Positions 1 through 7,392 of a stretch of DNA of 64,000 bases are shown here, piece after piece (positions within the stretch are counted from its first letter, which is position 1; each line of letters begins with the position of its first letter). The notes beneath the pieces are model-generated. The model did not search any database. It had not been told where the DNA came from and saw nothing but the letters and a program-made list of their open reading frames with translations. The translations under genes were made by a program, and so were the position numbers. The stretch is from Bacteroidales bacterium (GTDB lineage Bacteria > Bacteroidota > Bacteroidia > Bacteroidales > P3): assembly GCA_017633985.1 (NCBI GenBank), contig JAGBOF010000010.1:149157-213156 (forward strand). Direction: 5' to 3'.

Positions 1-10
1 CCTTGTGTCT

Positions 11-119
11 TCCGCCCCGTGGCGTAATAATCTGAAAAAAACTGTTTTTTTACCCTAAAAAAACCCTTTTTTTGACTCAAAAAAACTGTTTTTTTGAAAA
101 TAATACGCCACGGGGCGGA
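11..119. repeat. A-tract element 1 with inverted termini (22-bp period)
   Basis: A 16-bp perfect inverted repeat (TCCGCCCCGTGGCGTA at 11-26, its complement at 104-119) encloses three palindromic blocks of the form A7-N3-T7 (centre CTG, CCC, CTG) that recur every 22 bp. The same architecture, with different arm sequence, is found at 29585, 38609 and 14342. It could be a cruciform-forming element, a bent-DNA protein site or a non-autonomous mobile element; the sequence alone does not decide. Confidence 0.75.
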
Positions 120-205
120 GAAAATATGCCTCAAGGCATGATTAAACAACATCAAGGCAGCGTTATTAAGGCGAAAATGGTTGGCTTAATTACAAAAAAA
201 TGACT

Positions 206-213
206 TATCTTTG
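206..213 (+). promoter_or_regulatory. -7 box TATCTTTG for the alcohol dehydrogenase gene
   Basis: Matches the Bacteroidota sigma-A -7 consensus TAnnTTTG, 36 bases before the start codon at 250. A TTGG about 20 bases upstream may be the -33 element. Confidence 0.65.
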
Positions 214-249
214 CAACACTGAAAATTTTAATCTTAAATAAATACAGCG

Positions 250-1437
250 ATGTTAGGAAATTTTAAATTATCAATCCCTACCAAATTATATTTTGGTAAA
301 GACAGTCTGAATTTTCTTAAAGACGAGTTAAAAAATTACGGTCCGGTTATCATGTTATCATACGGCGGAGGCTCAATAAAACGTAACGGTATCTACGATT
401 CGGTGATGAGCATCCTAAAATCGGAAGGCAAAACCGTAATTGACGACGGCGGTGTGATGAGTAACCCTACTGTTGAAAAAATGTATGAAGGTGCTGCAAA
501 AGTACGCGATAACAATGTGGATTTAATCCTTGCAGTTGGCGGAGGAAGCACTATCGATTACGCAAAAGGCGTAGCCGCTTCGGCGTACTGCGAAACCGAT
601 CCTTGGAAAACATATTACCTTGAGCAGAAAGACCCTGTTTGCAAAATAGTTCCCGTTGCAAGCATATTGACAATGGTTGGTACGGGCAGCGAAATGAACG
701 GTGGCAGCGTAATATCGAACCATAAAGAAAATTTCAAGGTAGGTAAGGTATTCGATGAGCGTTTGATGCCGCGCTTTACTATTCTTAACCCCGAGTTTAC
801 GTACACCGTTCCGAGGTATCAGATGGTTGCAGGATTTTTTGACATAATGAGTCATCTTTTGGAGCAATATTGTTCGAATTTCGACGACAATACCACCGAT
901 TATTTGGCTGAAGGATTGATGCGTTCGCTAATCCACAGCAGCCTTATAGCCGTTAAAGACCCTAAAGACTACGAAGCCCGCAGCAATATAATGTGGACGG
1001 CGACTTGGACGCTTAATACATTGCTTAAGATGGGTAAACACGGCGATTGGATGGTACACATGATCGGCCATGCGATAAGTGCCCATACCGATGCAACGCA
1101 CGGAATGACTTTGGCGTCGGTTTCCGTACCTTATTACAAGTATGTGATAGACGGTTTGTGCAAAGAAAACAGCAAAGGCATAGAAAAATTCAAGCGTTTG
1201 GCGGTTAATGTCTTTAATGTAAGCCCCGAAGGTAAAGATGACAGGCAATTAGCCCTTGAAGGCATAGACCGTTTGGCTGATTGGATGAAAGAAATAGGTG
1301 TTGTGATGCATTCAAGTGAATTGGGCGTAAAAGAAGATATGCTTGAAGCCATTGCTGACAGCACGGTTACATATCACACCGATTATTACAAGTTTGAGCG
1401 TAACGACATCATAGAAATATTACGCCGAAGCCTTTAA
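250..1437 (+). CDS. Iron-containing alcohol dehydrogenase (YqhD/BDH-like)
   Basis: A 395-residue group III metal-dependent alcohol dehydrogenase, probably cytosolic and NAD(P)H-dependent, reducing aldehydes such as butyraldehyde to alcohols. The nucleotide-binding GGGS-x2-D motif lies at 97-103. The four metal ligands of the YqhD pattern are present: D198, H202, H270 and H284, the last two 14 residues apart as in the family. Length is normal for the family. It has its own promoter at 206 and stands alone; the stop codon is followed at once by a heptamer repeat array. A role in disposing of reducing equivalents from lysine or sugar fermentation is an inference from the kam genes nearby, not shown by the sequence. 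Confidence 0.92.
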   Translation: MLGNFKLSIPTKLYFGKDSLNFLKDELKNYGPVIMLSYGGGSIKRNGIYDSVMSILKSEGKTVIDDGGVMSNPTVEKMYEGAAKVRDNNVDLILAVGGGSTIDYAKGVAASAYCETDPWKTYYLEQKDPVCKIVPVASILTMVGTGSEMNGGSVISNHKENFKVGKVFDERLMPRFTILNPEFTYTVPRYQMVAGFFDIMSHLLEQYCSNFDDNTTDYLAEGLMRSLIHSSLIAVKDPKDYEARSNIMWTATWTLNTLLKMGKHGDWMVHMIGHAISAHTDATHGMTLASVSVPYYKYVIDGLCKENSKGIEKFKRLAVNVFNVSPEGKDDRQLALEGIDRLADWMKEIGVVMHSSELGVKEDMLEAIADSTVTYHTDYYKFERNDIIEILRRSL

Positions 1438-1440
1438 ATT

Positions 1441-1680
1441 ATGTAGTATGTGATATGTAGTACGTAGTATGTAATACGTATTATGTGTTATGTAGTATGT
1501 GATATGTGTTATGTAATATGTTGTATGTAGTATGTTATATGTGTTACGTAATATGTTGTATGTAGTACGTAGTAGGTTAGTTTGACGGAATGACATCTTA
1601 CCTACCACATACTACATAACACATACTACATACTACATATTACATATTACATACTACGTACTACATAATACATACTACAT
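1441..1680. repeat. Inverted heptamer array H1 (AYGTRDT)
   Basis: Twenty uninterrupted 7-bp units (ATGTAGT, ATGTGAT, ACGTAGT and similar) fill 1441-1580. After a 26-bp unique spacer the complementary heptamer (ACATACT type) fills 1607-1680. The array starts four bases after the dehydrogenase stop and ends just before the stop of the convergent lipoprotein gene. RNA from either gene would fold into a long AU-rich hairpin. No open reading frame in it is credible. Confidence 0.9.
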
Positions 1681-1682
1681 AT

Positions 1683-2195
1683 TTATTCATTGACAAATTC
1701 GTGTATCTTGTTATAGATTTCGTATAAGCTTTCGGTGTCCGTAATACGCTTTTCCATAGGACACAATCCCGTTTTGTTACGGTTAAGTATGTTTTCCACT
1801 TCTTTATCAAAGGAAACCTTTACTCCGTGCTTTAACAGCAGGTTTTTAGCAGGTGTGCTGATAAGCGGAGTCTCCACCTCCTTTACGCCGCCTATAATCA
1901 TAAGTGCCGCAGCAGCCTTTCCGATAACTCGGTCTTTGATATGGGCACCGCTTAGAAACTCCTTGTCGGTGTTAAGTATGTTGTACAAATCGTAAATTCC
2001 CGTGGTGTGATAAGTTTTCGTTACTCCGTTATTGGTAATTATGCACGAATAATCGTCTCTTTGCATAAACTTCTTGGGAACAGCCGTTGTGCTTTGCTTT
2101 GCAGATGAATTGCCGCCGTTTTGCTTTGCTGCACTGCAACCAAACAGCATAATAACAACTGCAAACATCAAAGGCATTAATTTTATTATCTTCAT
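1683..2195 (-). CDS. DUF1893-like lipoprotein
   Basis: 170 residues beginning with a lipoprotein signal (hydrophobic stretch ending in MLFGCSAA, lipobox Cys about 20). Residues about 55-155 resemble the DUF1893 (TM1506-type) domain, a cytidine-deaminase-like fold: note the run around VIGKAAAALMIIGGVKEV, the segment STPAKNLLLKHGVKV and the closing NRNKTGLCPMEK. DUF1893 proteins are normally small and cytosolic, so a lipid-anchored version is unusual. Function is unknown. The gene is 20 bases downstream of the glucosaminidase gene on the same strand and may be co-transcribed with it. Confidence 0.75.
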   Translation of the reverse strand: MKIIKLMPLMFAVVIMLFGCSAAKQNGGNSSAKQSTTAVPKKFMQRDDYSCIITNNGVTKTYHTTGIYDLYNILNTDKEFLSGAHIKDRVIGKAAAALMIIGGVKEVETPLISTPAKNLLLKHGVKVSFDKEVENILNRNKTGLCPMEKRITDTESLYEIYNKIHEFVNE

Positions 2196-2215
2196 TGTCG
2201 TATCAAATTGTTATG

Positions 2216-2995
2216 TTATTCAAAATTTATCTCGAAATCATTACGCTTTACGTCTTTTTCGTCTATCATTTTCTGTATTTGCTCATCCATTTCGCGGCGT
2301 TTACGCTCTTGCGGCGTCTCGTGACGGCGTTGATACCACTTGGTATTGCCGAAAAGTTTCTCCATAAGGGATTTTTTATGCTTTACAGGTTCTTTTTCTT
2401 CCGCCTTGGTGTCGTTAGGCGTGATTTCATTGCCGTCAGGTCTGATAACAACATTATTATCCGCCAAGTTGCTTACCAGATAATATGAATCGGAAGTCAC
2501 ATTCTGCAAATCATAAACTTCTATAACGTTAATAAGCAGTTCAGGATACTTTGGATTGGTGGCATATCCCGCTTGCTTCAATCCGTTTGCCCACCCTTTG
2601 TAATCGGTTACATCCAAATCAAACAAAAACGCATATCTTTTGCCTTTGGATAGGAAAAGGCTGTGATCGTTAAACGATTCTTCGGGCGTATCATACACAC
2701 GGAAACAATCGTTTTTATTATCATCGTCTTTATACGTACGTTTGCCCTGCCAGGAAGAATGACACTTTATTCCGAAATGGTTATTGCTTTCTTTTGCCAA
2801 TGTACTGCGGCCGCTTCCAGATTCAATAATTCCCTGTGACAGGGTTATGCAGGCAGGAATATTATATTGGTTTTCGTTTTCTATTGCAATATCTCTGTAC
2901 TTTAATATATACTGTTCGGTAACCGTATTCTTGTTTTGTCCTACAGCAGTTATAAAGCATACGGACGATAACACAATCATTAAAATTCTTCTCAT
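2216..2995 (-). CDS. Secreted glucosaminidase-family peptidoglycan hydrolase
   Basis: 259 residues with an N-terminal signal peptide (about 1-19, MRRILMIVLSSVCFITAVG). Residues about 28-165 form a glucosaminidase (GH73, FlgJ/LytG-like) domain: the catalytic-Glu region reads SQGIIESGSGRSTLA, followed by NNHFGIKC and later KGWANGLKQAGYATNP, all typical of the family. It should cleave beta-1,4-N-acetylglucosaminyl linkages in peptidoglycan in the periplasm. The C-terminal 90 residues are charged, of low complexity and without a recognised domain. It leads a likely two-gene unit with the DUF1893 lipoprotein. Confidence 0.88.
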   Translation of the reverse strand: MRRILMIVLSSVCFITAVGQNKNTVTEQYILKYRDIAIENENQYNIPACITLSQGIIESGSGRSTLAKESNNHFGIKCHSSWQGKRTYKDDDNKNDCFRVYDTPEESFNDHSLFLSKGKRYAFLFDLDVTDYKGWANGLKQAGYATNPKYPELLINVIEVYDLQNVTSDSYYLVSNLADNNVVIRPDGNEITPNDTKAEEKEPVKHKKSLMEKLFGNTKWYQRRHETPQERKRREMDEQIQKMIDEKDVKRNDFEINFE

Positions 2996-3023
2996 AAAAT
3001 TTCTGTATTTAAGTTATTTTAAT

Positions 3024-3031
3024 TAATTTTG
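3024..3031 (+). promoter_or_regulatory. -7 box TAATTTTG upstream of the Tyr-rich protein gene
   Basis: Matches TAnnTTTG; it would give a leader of about 83 bases before the start at 3121. No clear -33 element was found. Confidence 0.4.
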
Positions 3032-3120
3032 CGAAGTTAAAACATTTATATCAAGTTTGGCTTGAATTTTGTTAAGAAATTATTAAAAATTATTGTATAA
3101 CATTTTAAATTTACAGCATT

Positions 3121-4524
3121 ATGAGAACCAGAAATCTAATAATCACGGCGTTGTTGGCAATTACATTCTCTTTAATTTCCGTTTCGGCAAACGCAAGTAT
3201 GTATTCACGCCGTCAGGCACGTAATACAATTGAACAAACTTCCTACATAATCAATCAGGCATACGAAATAGCAAATTATTATTCGTATTGGCAGACCAAC
3301 AAAGTCTCAAGGGCAATGTATTACAACAATTACGCACAGGATCTTTACTTCTACCGCAGTTACCGCAGCGCTATACGCTATTCTTTGTTAGCAAGGGAGT
3401 ACGCATTGGACGTAATAGACAATTGCGATGACTATTGGGAATTTTTCTACTACACATATTTCGGTTGGAGTCACCGTTACGGATACAATTACAGCTTTGC
3501 ATACCGTTCGGGTTACATGGACGGATATTATGACGGCTATTACGCAAGATATTGTGCAAGACACAGCCACGATTACCGCAAGGACCCGTACCACAATATG
3601 CACAACGATTGGTACAATGAGCACAGATACAACGAAGTTGTGGAATCGGCAAACCGTAACCGCAATACCTCGTCGGTAGCATTGGGAAGAGGCGAAACAG
3701 GACTTATCGGAAGCTCTTCTTCAAACGGTTCAGGCACCTCAATAGGCAGAACAAATTATACCAATGTCGCTTCCGACAACTACTTCTCGCAAACCGAATT
3801 GGCAATGCTTAAAGATATTCCGTCGGAAAATACAATGGAAATAGATTTCAAGAGAAAAAATCCTACGGTATCGTTCTCCGATGAGAATTTATCCAAAAAC
3901 ACCGAAGTTATCAACCGTAACAGCACAAACGCATCTGCATTCTCTGCAAGAAGCGGTAATAAAGAAACGATAACCCGCACAACCGTAACAAAACCAACTA
4001 ACATCACGCTTCAAAACGGCAATGTTATTACGGGCAGATCATCAGAACTAAAAGACGTAAAGTTGAATCCTTCCGATGAATTCAACAGCGAACTGCTTAA
4101 CAGGCAGACTAACACCAATACAACTATAAACAGATCGGTTACAACACCTTCTAACAACAACACACAAATAAGACAAACCACACCTACCCGCACCGTAAAT
4201 TCTTCAAGCGGCACATCAACCAAAACAACCAACACAACTTCTACCATTAAAAGGAATACAACTAACAGCACTAACAATTCATCCGTACAAAGCGGCACGA
4301 AAAGCACTTCAAGAACGATAAACAACACGCGGACTAATTCTACAACACGTACATCAACTACAAACAAATCCTTACAAACGGATACCAAAACCAGAAGTGT
4401 GCAATCCGTACGGACAACCCAATCAACTAACAAATCCACTACTCCTTCCCGCTCTGTAACCACCCCTTCACAAAGCACGTCTTCACAAAACAATAACACC
4501 GCAACTCGCAGAATTTCAAGATAA
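3121..4524 (+). CDS. Secreted Tyr-rich / Thr-Asn-Ser-rich protein of unknown function
   Basis: 467 residues. A Sec signal peptide spans about 1-26 (ends SANAS). Residues 30-175 are strongly enriched in Tyr, Arg, His and Asp, with helical segments such as QAYEIANYYSYW and tracts like GYMDGYYDGYYARY. From about 175 onward the protein is low complexity and rich in Ser, Thr, Asn and Gln, with many TT, NT and RTxN pairs; the last 130 residues are almost only T, N, S, R, Q and K. No catalytic motif and no T9SS sorting domain is visible, so it is probably periplasmic or released. I do not recognise the family. Confidence 0.8.
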   Translation: MRTRNLIITALLAITFSLISVSANASMYSRRQARNTIEQTSYIINQAYEIANYYSYWQTNKVSRAMYYNNYAQDLYFYRSYRSAIRYSLLAREYALDVIDNCDDYWEFFYYTYFGWSHRYGYNYSFAYRSGYMDGYYDGYYARYCARHSHDYRKDPYHNMHNDWYNEHRYNEVVESANRNRNTSSVALGRGETGLIGSSSSNGSGTSIGRTNYTNVASDNYFSQTELAMLKDIPSENTMEIDFKRKNPTVSFSDENLSKNTEVINRNSTNASAFSARSGNKETITRTTVTKPTNITLQNGNVITGRSSELKDVKLNPSDEFNSELLNRQTNTNTTINRSVTTPSNNNTQIRQTTPTRTVNSSSGTSTKTTNTTSTIKRNTTNSTNNSSVQSGTKSTSRTINNTRTNSTTRTSTTNKSLQTDTKTRSVQSVRTTQSTNKSTTPSRSVTTPSQSTSSQNNNTATRRISR

Positions 4525-4566
4525 GAAAAAAGCAATTTAGGTAATATAAGTCATAATTATTTGTTG

Positions 4567-4574
4567 TAAATTTG
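4567..4574 (+). promoter_or_regulatory. -7 box TAAATTTG for the AraC gene
   Basis: Matches TAnnTTTG, 23 bases before the ATG at 4598, so the leader is very short. Confidence 0.6.
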
Positions 4575-4597
4575 CAACTGTTTATTAACAAATAATT

Positions 4598-5512
4598 ATG
4601 ACTTTGAATATTATTAGATTTGATTCAGTAGACAAATACAACCAAACATTCGGTTATACACCCGTCAATAACGGCATTGCCGTGATAGACACTCACAACG
4701 CAACAAAGCAATATAACCATTACATTGCACAATACGGTATCTATGCAGTTTTTCTTAAGACAGGAGGAATGTGCAGCCTCTTATACGGACGGCAAAAATA
4801 TGATTACACCAAAGGAACAGTTGTTTGCTTCAATCCGGGTAAGCAAGCCGAAGTGGATATTGCCGACGAAAACCAAGCACCTACCGCAATCGGGCTGCTG
4901 TTCAATAAAGATTTTATAGCGGGTACACCTTTGGAAAAATCACTTATACACTACCATTTTTTAAATTACCTGCCTAAAGAAGCATTACATCTGAACGATA
5001 AGGAATTCAAGTACATACAGGATCAGATATCGGAAGTAAACAGTCTGTTGAGCAGCAACATTTCAGCGGAAATCAAAAGTAAAATACTTACATTGATTAC
5101 CAATATATTAAAACACATAAATCATTACTACAACCGCCAATTTTCTATCCGCAGTCCTTACCATCACGACATAGTAAACAGATTTTTGGAACTGTTAAAC
5201 GAATATATGTCAACGGATAAAGGTTTTACCGAAGGCATACCGTCTGTTGCCTATTTTGCCGATAAAGTTTTTTTGTCCGCAGGTTATTTCGGTGATTTGA
5301 TAAAGAAAGAAACGGGAATAAGTGCACAAAAAATTATACAAAAAAAGCTTGTTGAGACCGCAATGAAATATCTTACAAATACCGATTCTTCTATCAATAA
5401 TATTGCAGAGCATTTGGGATTTCAATATCCGCAGCATTTTACACGTATGTTCAAGAATATCACGGGGATATCCCCTAAAACTTACCGCACGAAACATACC
5501 TCGGAAATATAA
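4598..5512 (+). CDS. AraC-family transcriptional regulator
   Basis: 304 residues. The N-terminal 160 residues look like a cupin-type sensor domain (GMCSLLYGRQKYDYTKGTVVCFNPG). The C-terminal 100 residues hold the two helix-turn-helix motifs of the AraC/XylS family: first around VAYFADKVFLSAGYFGDLIKKETG, second around INNIAEHLGFQYPQHFTRMFKNITGISPKTYR, the latter being the family signature. The effector and targets are unknown; the gene is monocistronic, flanked upstream by the Tyr-rich protein gene and downstream by a 21-bp repeat array that begins on its stop codon. Confidence 0.93.
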   Translation: MTLNIIRFDSVDKYNQTFGYTPVNNGIAVIDTHNATKQYNHYIAQYGIYAVFLKTGGMCSLLYGRQKYDYTKGTVVCFNPGKQAEVDIADENQAPTAIGLLFNKDFIAGTPLEKSLIHYHFLNYLPKEALHLNDKEFKYIQDQISEVNSLLSSNISAEIKSKILTLITNILKHINHYYNRQFSIRSPYHHDIVNRFLELLNEYMSTDKGFTEGIPSVAYFADKVFLSAGYFGDLIKKETGISAQKIIQKKLVETAMKYLTNTDSSINNIAEHLGFQYPQHFTRMFKNITGISPKTYRTKHTSEI

Positions 5513-5592
5513 CGGCGTAAAAAAATATTAAAACGCCTGATCAGTAAAATAAAACGCCTGATTAATTTTTTAAAACGGCGTTTTATTTTTGC
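5510..5592. repeat. 21-bp array A (AACGCCTG/AACGGCG cores)
   Basis: Four cores (CG at 5513, 5534, 5555 and 5576) are spaced by exactly 21 bp. The first overlaps the AraC stop codon. Units 1/4 and 2/3 can pair, with a T-run after the last, so the array may end transcription of the AraC gene. Confidence 0.8.
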
Positions 5593-5664
5593 CTTAAGTC
5601 ATGTTGATGCAAAAAAATGTAAATATACCTATTTTTGAGTATTGCACGGTAAGAAAAACGGCTG

Positions 5665-5672
5665 TAATTTTG
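5665..5672 (+). promoter_or_regulatory. -7 box TAATTTTG of an orphan transcript
   Basis: Matches TAnnTTTG, with an ATTG about 20 bases upstream. No credible reading frame follows; instead an intrinsic terminator lies about 100 bases downstream. Confidence 0.55.
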
Positions 5673-5678
5673 CAATCG

Positions 5679-5779
5679 GAAATTAAATAAGAATATTTAG
5701 GTTAATAACTACAAGGATATGTTCCTTTAATAATTGCGAGGGAGAGCAGCTGTGAAGTTTGACTCTCCTTTATTTTTTA
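5679..5779 (+). ncRNA. Candidate small RNA, about 100 nt
   Basis: Between a -7 box at 5665-5672 and a terminator at 5741-5779 there is no usable ORF (the only ATG is followed by TAA after two codons). The predicted RNA has a small hairpin AAGGA-TATGT-TCCTT at about 5713-5727 and ends in a GGAGAG/CTCTCC stem followed by a T-rich tail. The tail exists only on the + strand, so the transcript runs towards xseB, convergent with it. Identity and targets are unknown. Confidence 0.5.
5741..5779 (+). terminator. Intrinsic terminator of the small RNA
   Basis: GGAGAG (5741-5746) pairs with CTCTCC (5763-5768), followed by TTTATTTTTTAT. Confidence 0.65.
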
Positions 5780-5816
5780 TCAAAATGCAGATGCTGAAGT
5801 TTTAGTTCACTAAACG

Positions 5817-6029
5817 CTATTCAATATTCTGTTGTTCAATATCTTTTATCAATGCTTCAACATCAGTTTCCACTGTCTTGAGTTTGTTTTTGCATATTGC
5901 AATCAACTCTCCCGCTTTTTTGATATTTTCGCTTAATTCATCAACTTGTATTTGAGAATTTTCCATCTTTTCAACAAGTTCCTGCAACTGTTGATATGCC
6001 TGTGTGTAAGTAATATTTGTATCTTCCAT
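5817..6029 (-). CDS. xseB: Exodeoxyribonuclease VII small subunit
   Basis: 70 residues, the usual length for XseB. The sequence is a helical protein with the family core YQQLQELVEKMENSQIQVDELSENIKKAGELIAICKNKL (read in parts: the helix pair and the LIxxCxxKL motif). It binds the XseA subunit to form exonuclease VII, which degrades single-stranded DNA in both directions. It lies 15 bases downstream of xseA on the same strand, the usual operon order. Confidence 0.93.
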   Translation of the reverse strand: MEDTNITYTQAYQQLQELVEKMENSQIQVDELSENIKKAGELIAICKNKLKTVETDVEALIKDIEQQNIE

Positions 6030-6044
6030 TTTCGTTATTTGTTT

Positions 6045-7247
6045 TTAATCAACCGTAGATGATATTCTGCCGTCCTGCATCACGGTTTCTATTCTGTCAT
6101 TCTTATGTATCTGGTTGACGGATTGCACAATATGTCCGTTAAGTAAAGTAACGGTATAACCTTTCTTCAATATATTGACAGGATCTATCACGTTTATGTA
6201 TTTCTCATCACTTATGATTTTGTTTTTATGCATATCCAACAGATTTTTCACGCTTATCTTGAGAATATTACACATATATGACAGATTTTTATATTCCTCT
6301 TTTACAACCAGAAGCGAAAGTTTATTAATCTTTTGCTTTAAGTTTTCGACATTACCGTCAAACTCTTCAAAATTCTGCAATATAAACTCACCCAATGCCG
6401 TCGGGGTTATAAAATTTCTGAATGCGACCATTTCGGCTACCGTCTCATTGGTGGAATGTCCTATACCCGTCAGCACAGGAAGCGGAAAGGTTGCAATTTT
6501 CCTGCACAACTCATAATTATTGTAGCAATGCAGTCCTATATCTCCCCCGCCGCCGCGTATAATAAGCACACAGTCAAAATAATTCTGCACACCCTCTATA
6601 ATATTTAGTGCCTCAATCATCTGATACGATGCATTATCCCCTTGAAGCAATGAAGGAAATAAATGAATAAAGAACTTGTACTTATCTTTTTTGGTATCAA
6701 TCGTTTGAACAAAGTCATTAAAACCTTTACTTGAAGGAACGCTTATCACAGCCAGCCTTTGGGGTAAATAAGATAAAGCTTTAGTTGAATTAAGAGCGAA
6801 AATATTCTCATTTTTAAGTCTTTGAATACAAAATAACTTCTCTTTCTCCAATTCTCCCAGCGTCATATCGGGATCAATATCGGAAATAATCAACGAAAGT
6901 CCGTAAAGCGGGTGGTAAGTCAGTCTGGCAAGGCAAACAATGCTTATTCCGTCTTTAAGCGTTTGCCCTGTTATCCGCAGGAACTTATCGTTTATCCTCT
7001 GAAAATCGCTTCTCCAGATAATGGCTTTGGTTTGCGCAACAATAACATCGCCGTTTTTTTCGACTAATTCGGGATACGCATGCCCTGAATAGGGATAAAG
7101 ATTTATTTTTGAGACCTCGCATTTAAGCCAAAAGGGATAAGGAAACTGTTTTCTTACACTTTCGCTTAATTGATCCAATACTTCAACTAACGAATGTATC
7201 TCTCTGTTGTCTTGAATATTATTAAAAAATAAATCTTCTGCCCTCAT
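6045..7247 (-). CDS. xseA: Exodeoxyribonuclease VII large subunit
   Basis: 400 residues, typical length. Residues about 18-110 form the OB-fold domain (VRKQFPYPFWLKCEVSKI), then the catalytic domain with the motif VLIIRGGGGDIGL near 230 and TGIGHSTNETVAEMVAFRNFITPTA near 262-286, followed by a coiled-coil region that binds XseB. It hydrolyses single-stranded DNA to oligonucleotides in the cytoplasm. A TAAATTTG -7 box sits 29 bases before the start codon. The operon is xseA-xseB, convergent with the small RNA candidate. Confidence 0.94.
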   Translation of the reverse strand: MRAEDLFFNNIQDNREIHSLVEVLDQLSESVRKQFPYPFWLKCEVSKINLYPYSGHAYPELVEKNGDVIVAQTKAIIWRSDFQRINDKFLRITGQTLKDGISIVCLARLTYHPLYGLSLIISDIDPDMTLGELEKEKLFCIQRLKNENIFALNSTKALSYLPQRLAVISVPSSKGFNDFVQTIDTKKDKYKFFIHLFPSLLQGDNASYQMIEALNIIEGVQNYFDCVLIIRGGGGDIGLHCYNNYELCRKIATFPLPVLTGIGHSTNETVAEMVAFRNFITPTALGEFILQNFEEFDGNVENLKQKINKLSLLVVKEEYKNLSYMCNILKISVKNLLDMHKNKIISDEKYINVIDPVNILKKGYTVTLLNGHIVQSVNQIHKNDRIETVMQDGRISSTVD

Positions 7248-7275
7248 ATTGAAATAAAGTGTGAATTCAGATGTG

Positions 7276-7283
7276 CAAATTTA
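7276..7283 (-). promoter_or_regulatory. -7 box TAAATTTG for xseAB
   Basis: On the minus strand, matches TAnnTTTG, about 28 bases before the xseA start. Confidence 0.6.
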
Positions 7284-7346
7284 CGAATAATTTTAATAAT
7301 TTTCAGTCTTAAGGCACTTTAGTATGATTATTTAATAAAAATTTCA

Positions 7347-7354
7347 TAACTTTG
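7347..7354 (+). promoter_or_regulatory. -7 box TAACTTTG for kamA
   Basis: Matches TAnnTTTG, 38 bases before the kamA start at 7393. Confidence 0.65.
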
Positions 7355-7392
7355 CAACTTAAAACATGAAATAAAGACAATACAATAATACT

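Noticed and set aside
1420..1608. Open frames across the heptamer arrays (for example 62 codons on the minus strand)
   Set aside because: Products of a 7-bp repeat read in three frames; no start context or composition of a protein.
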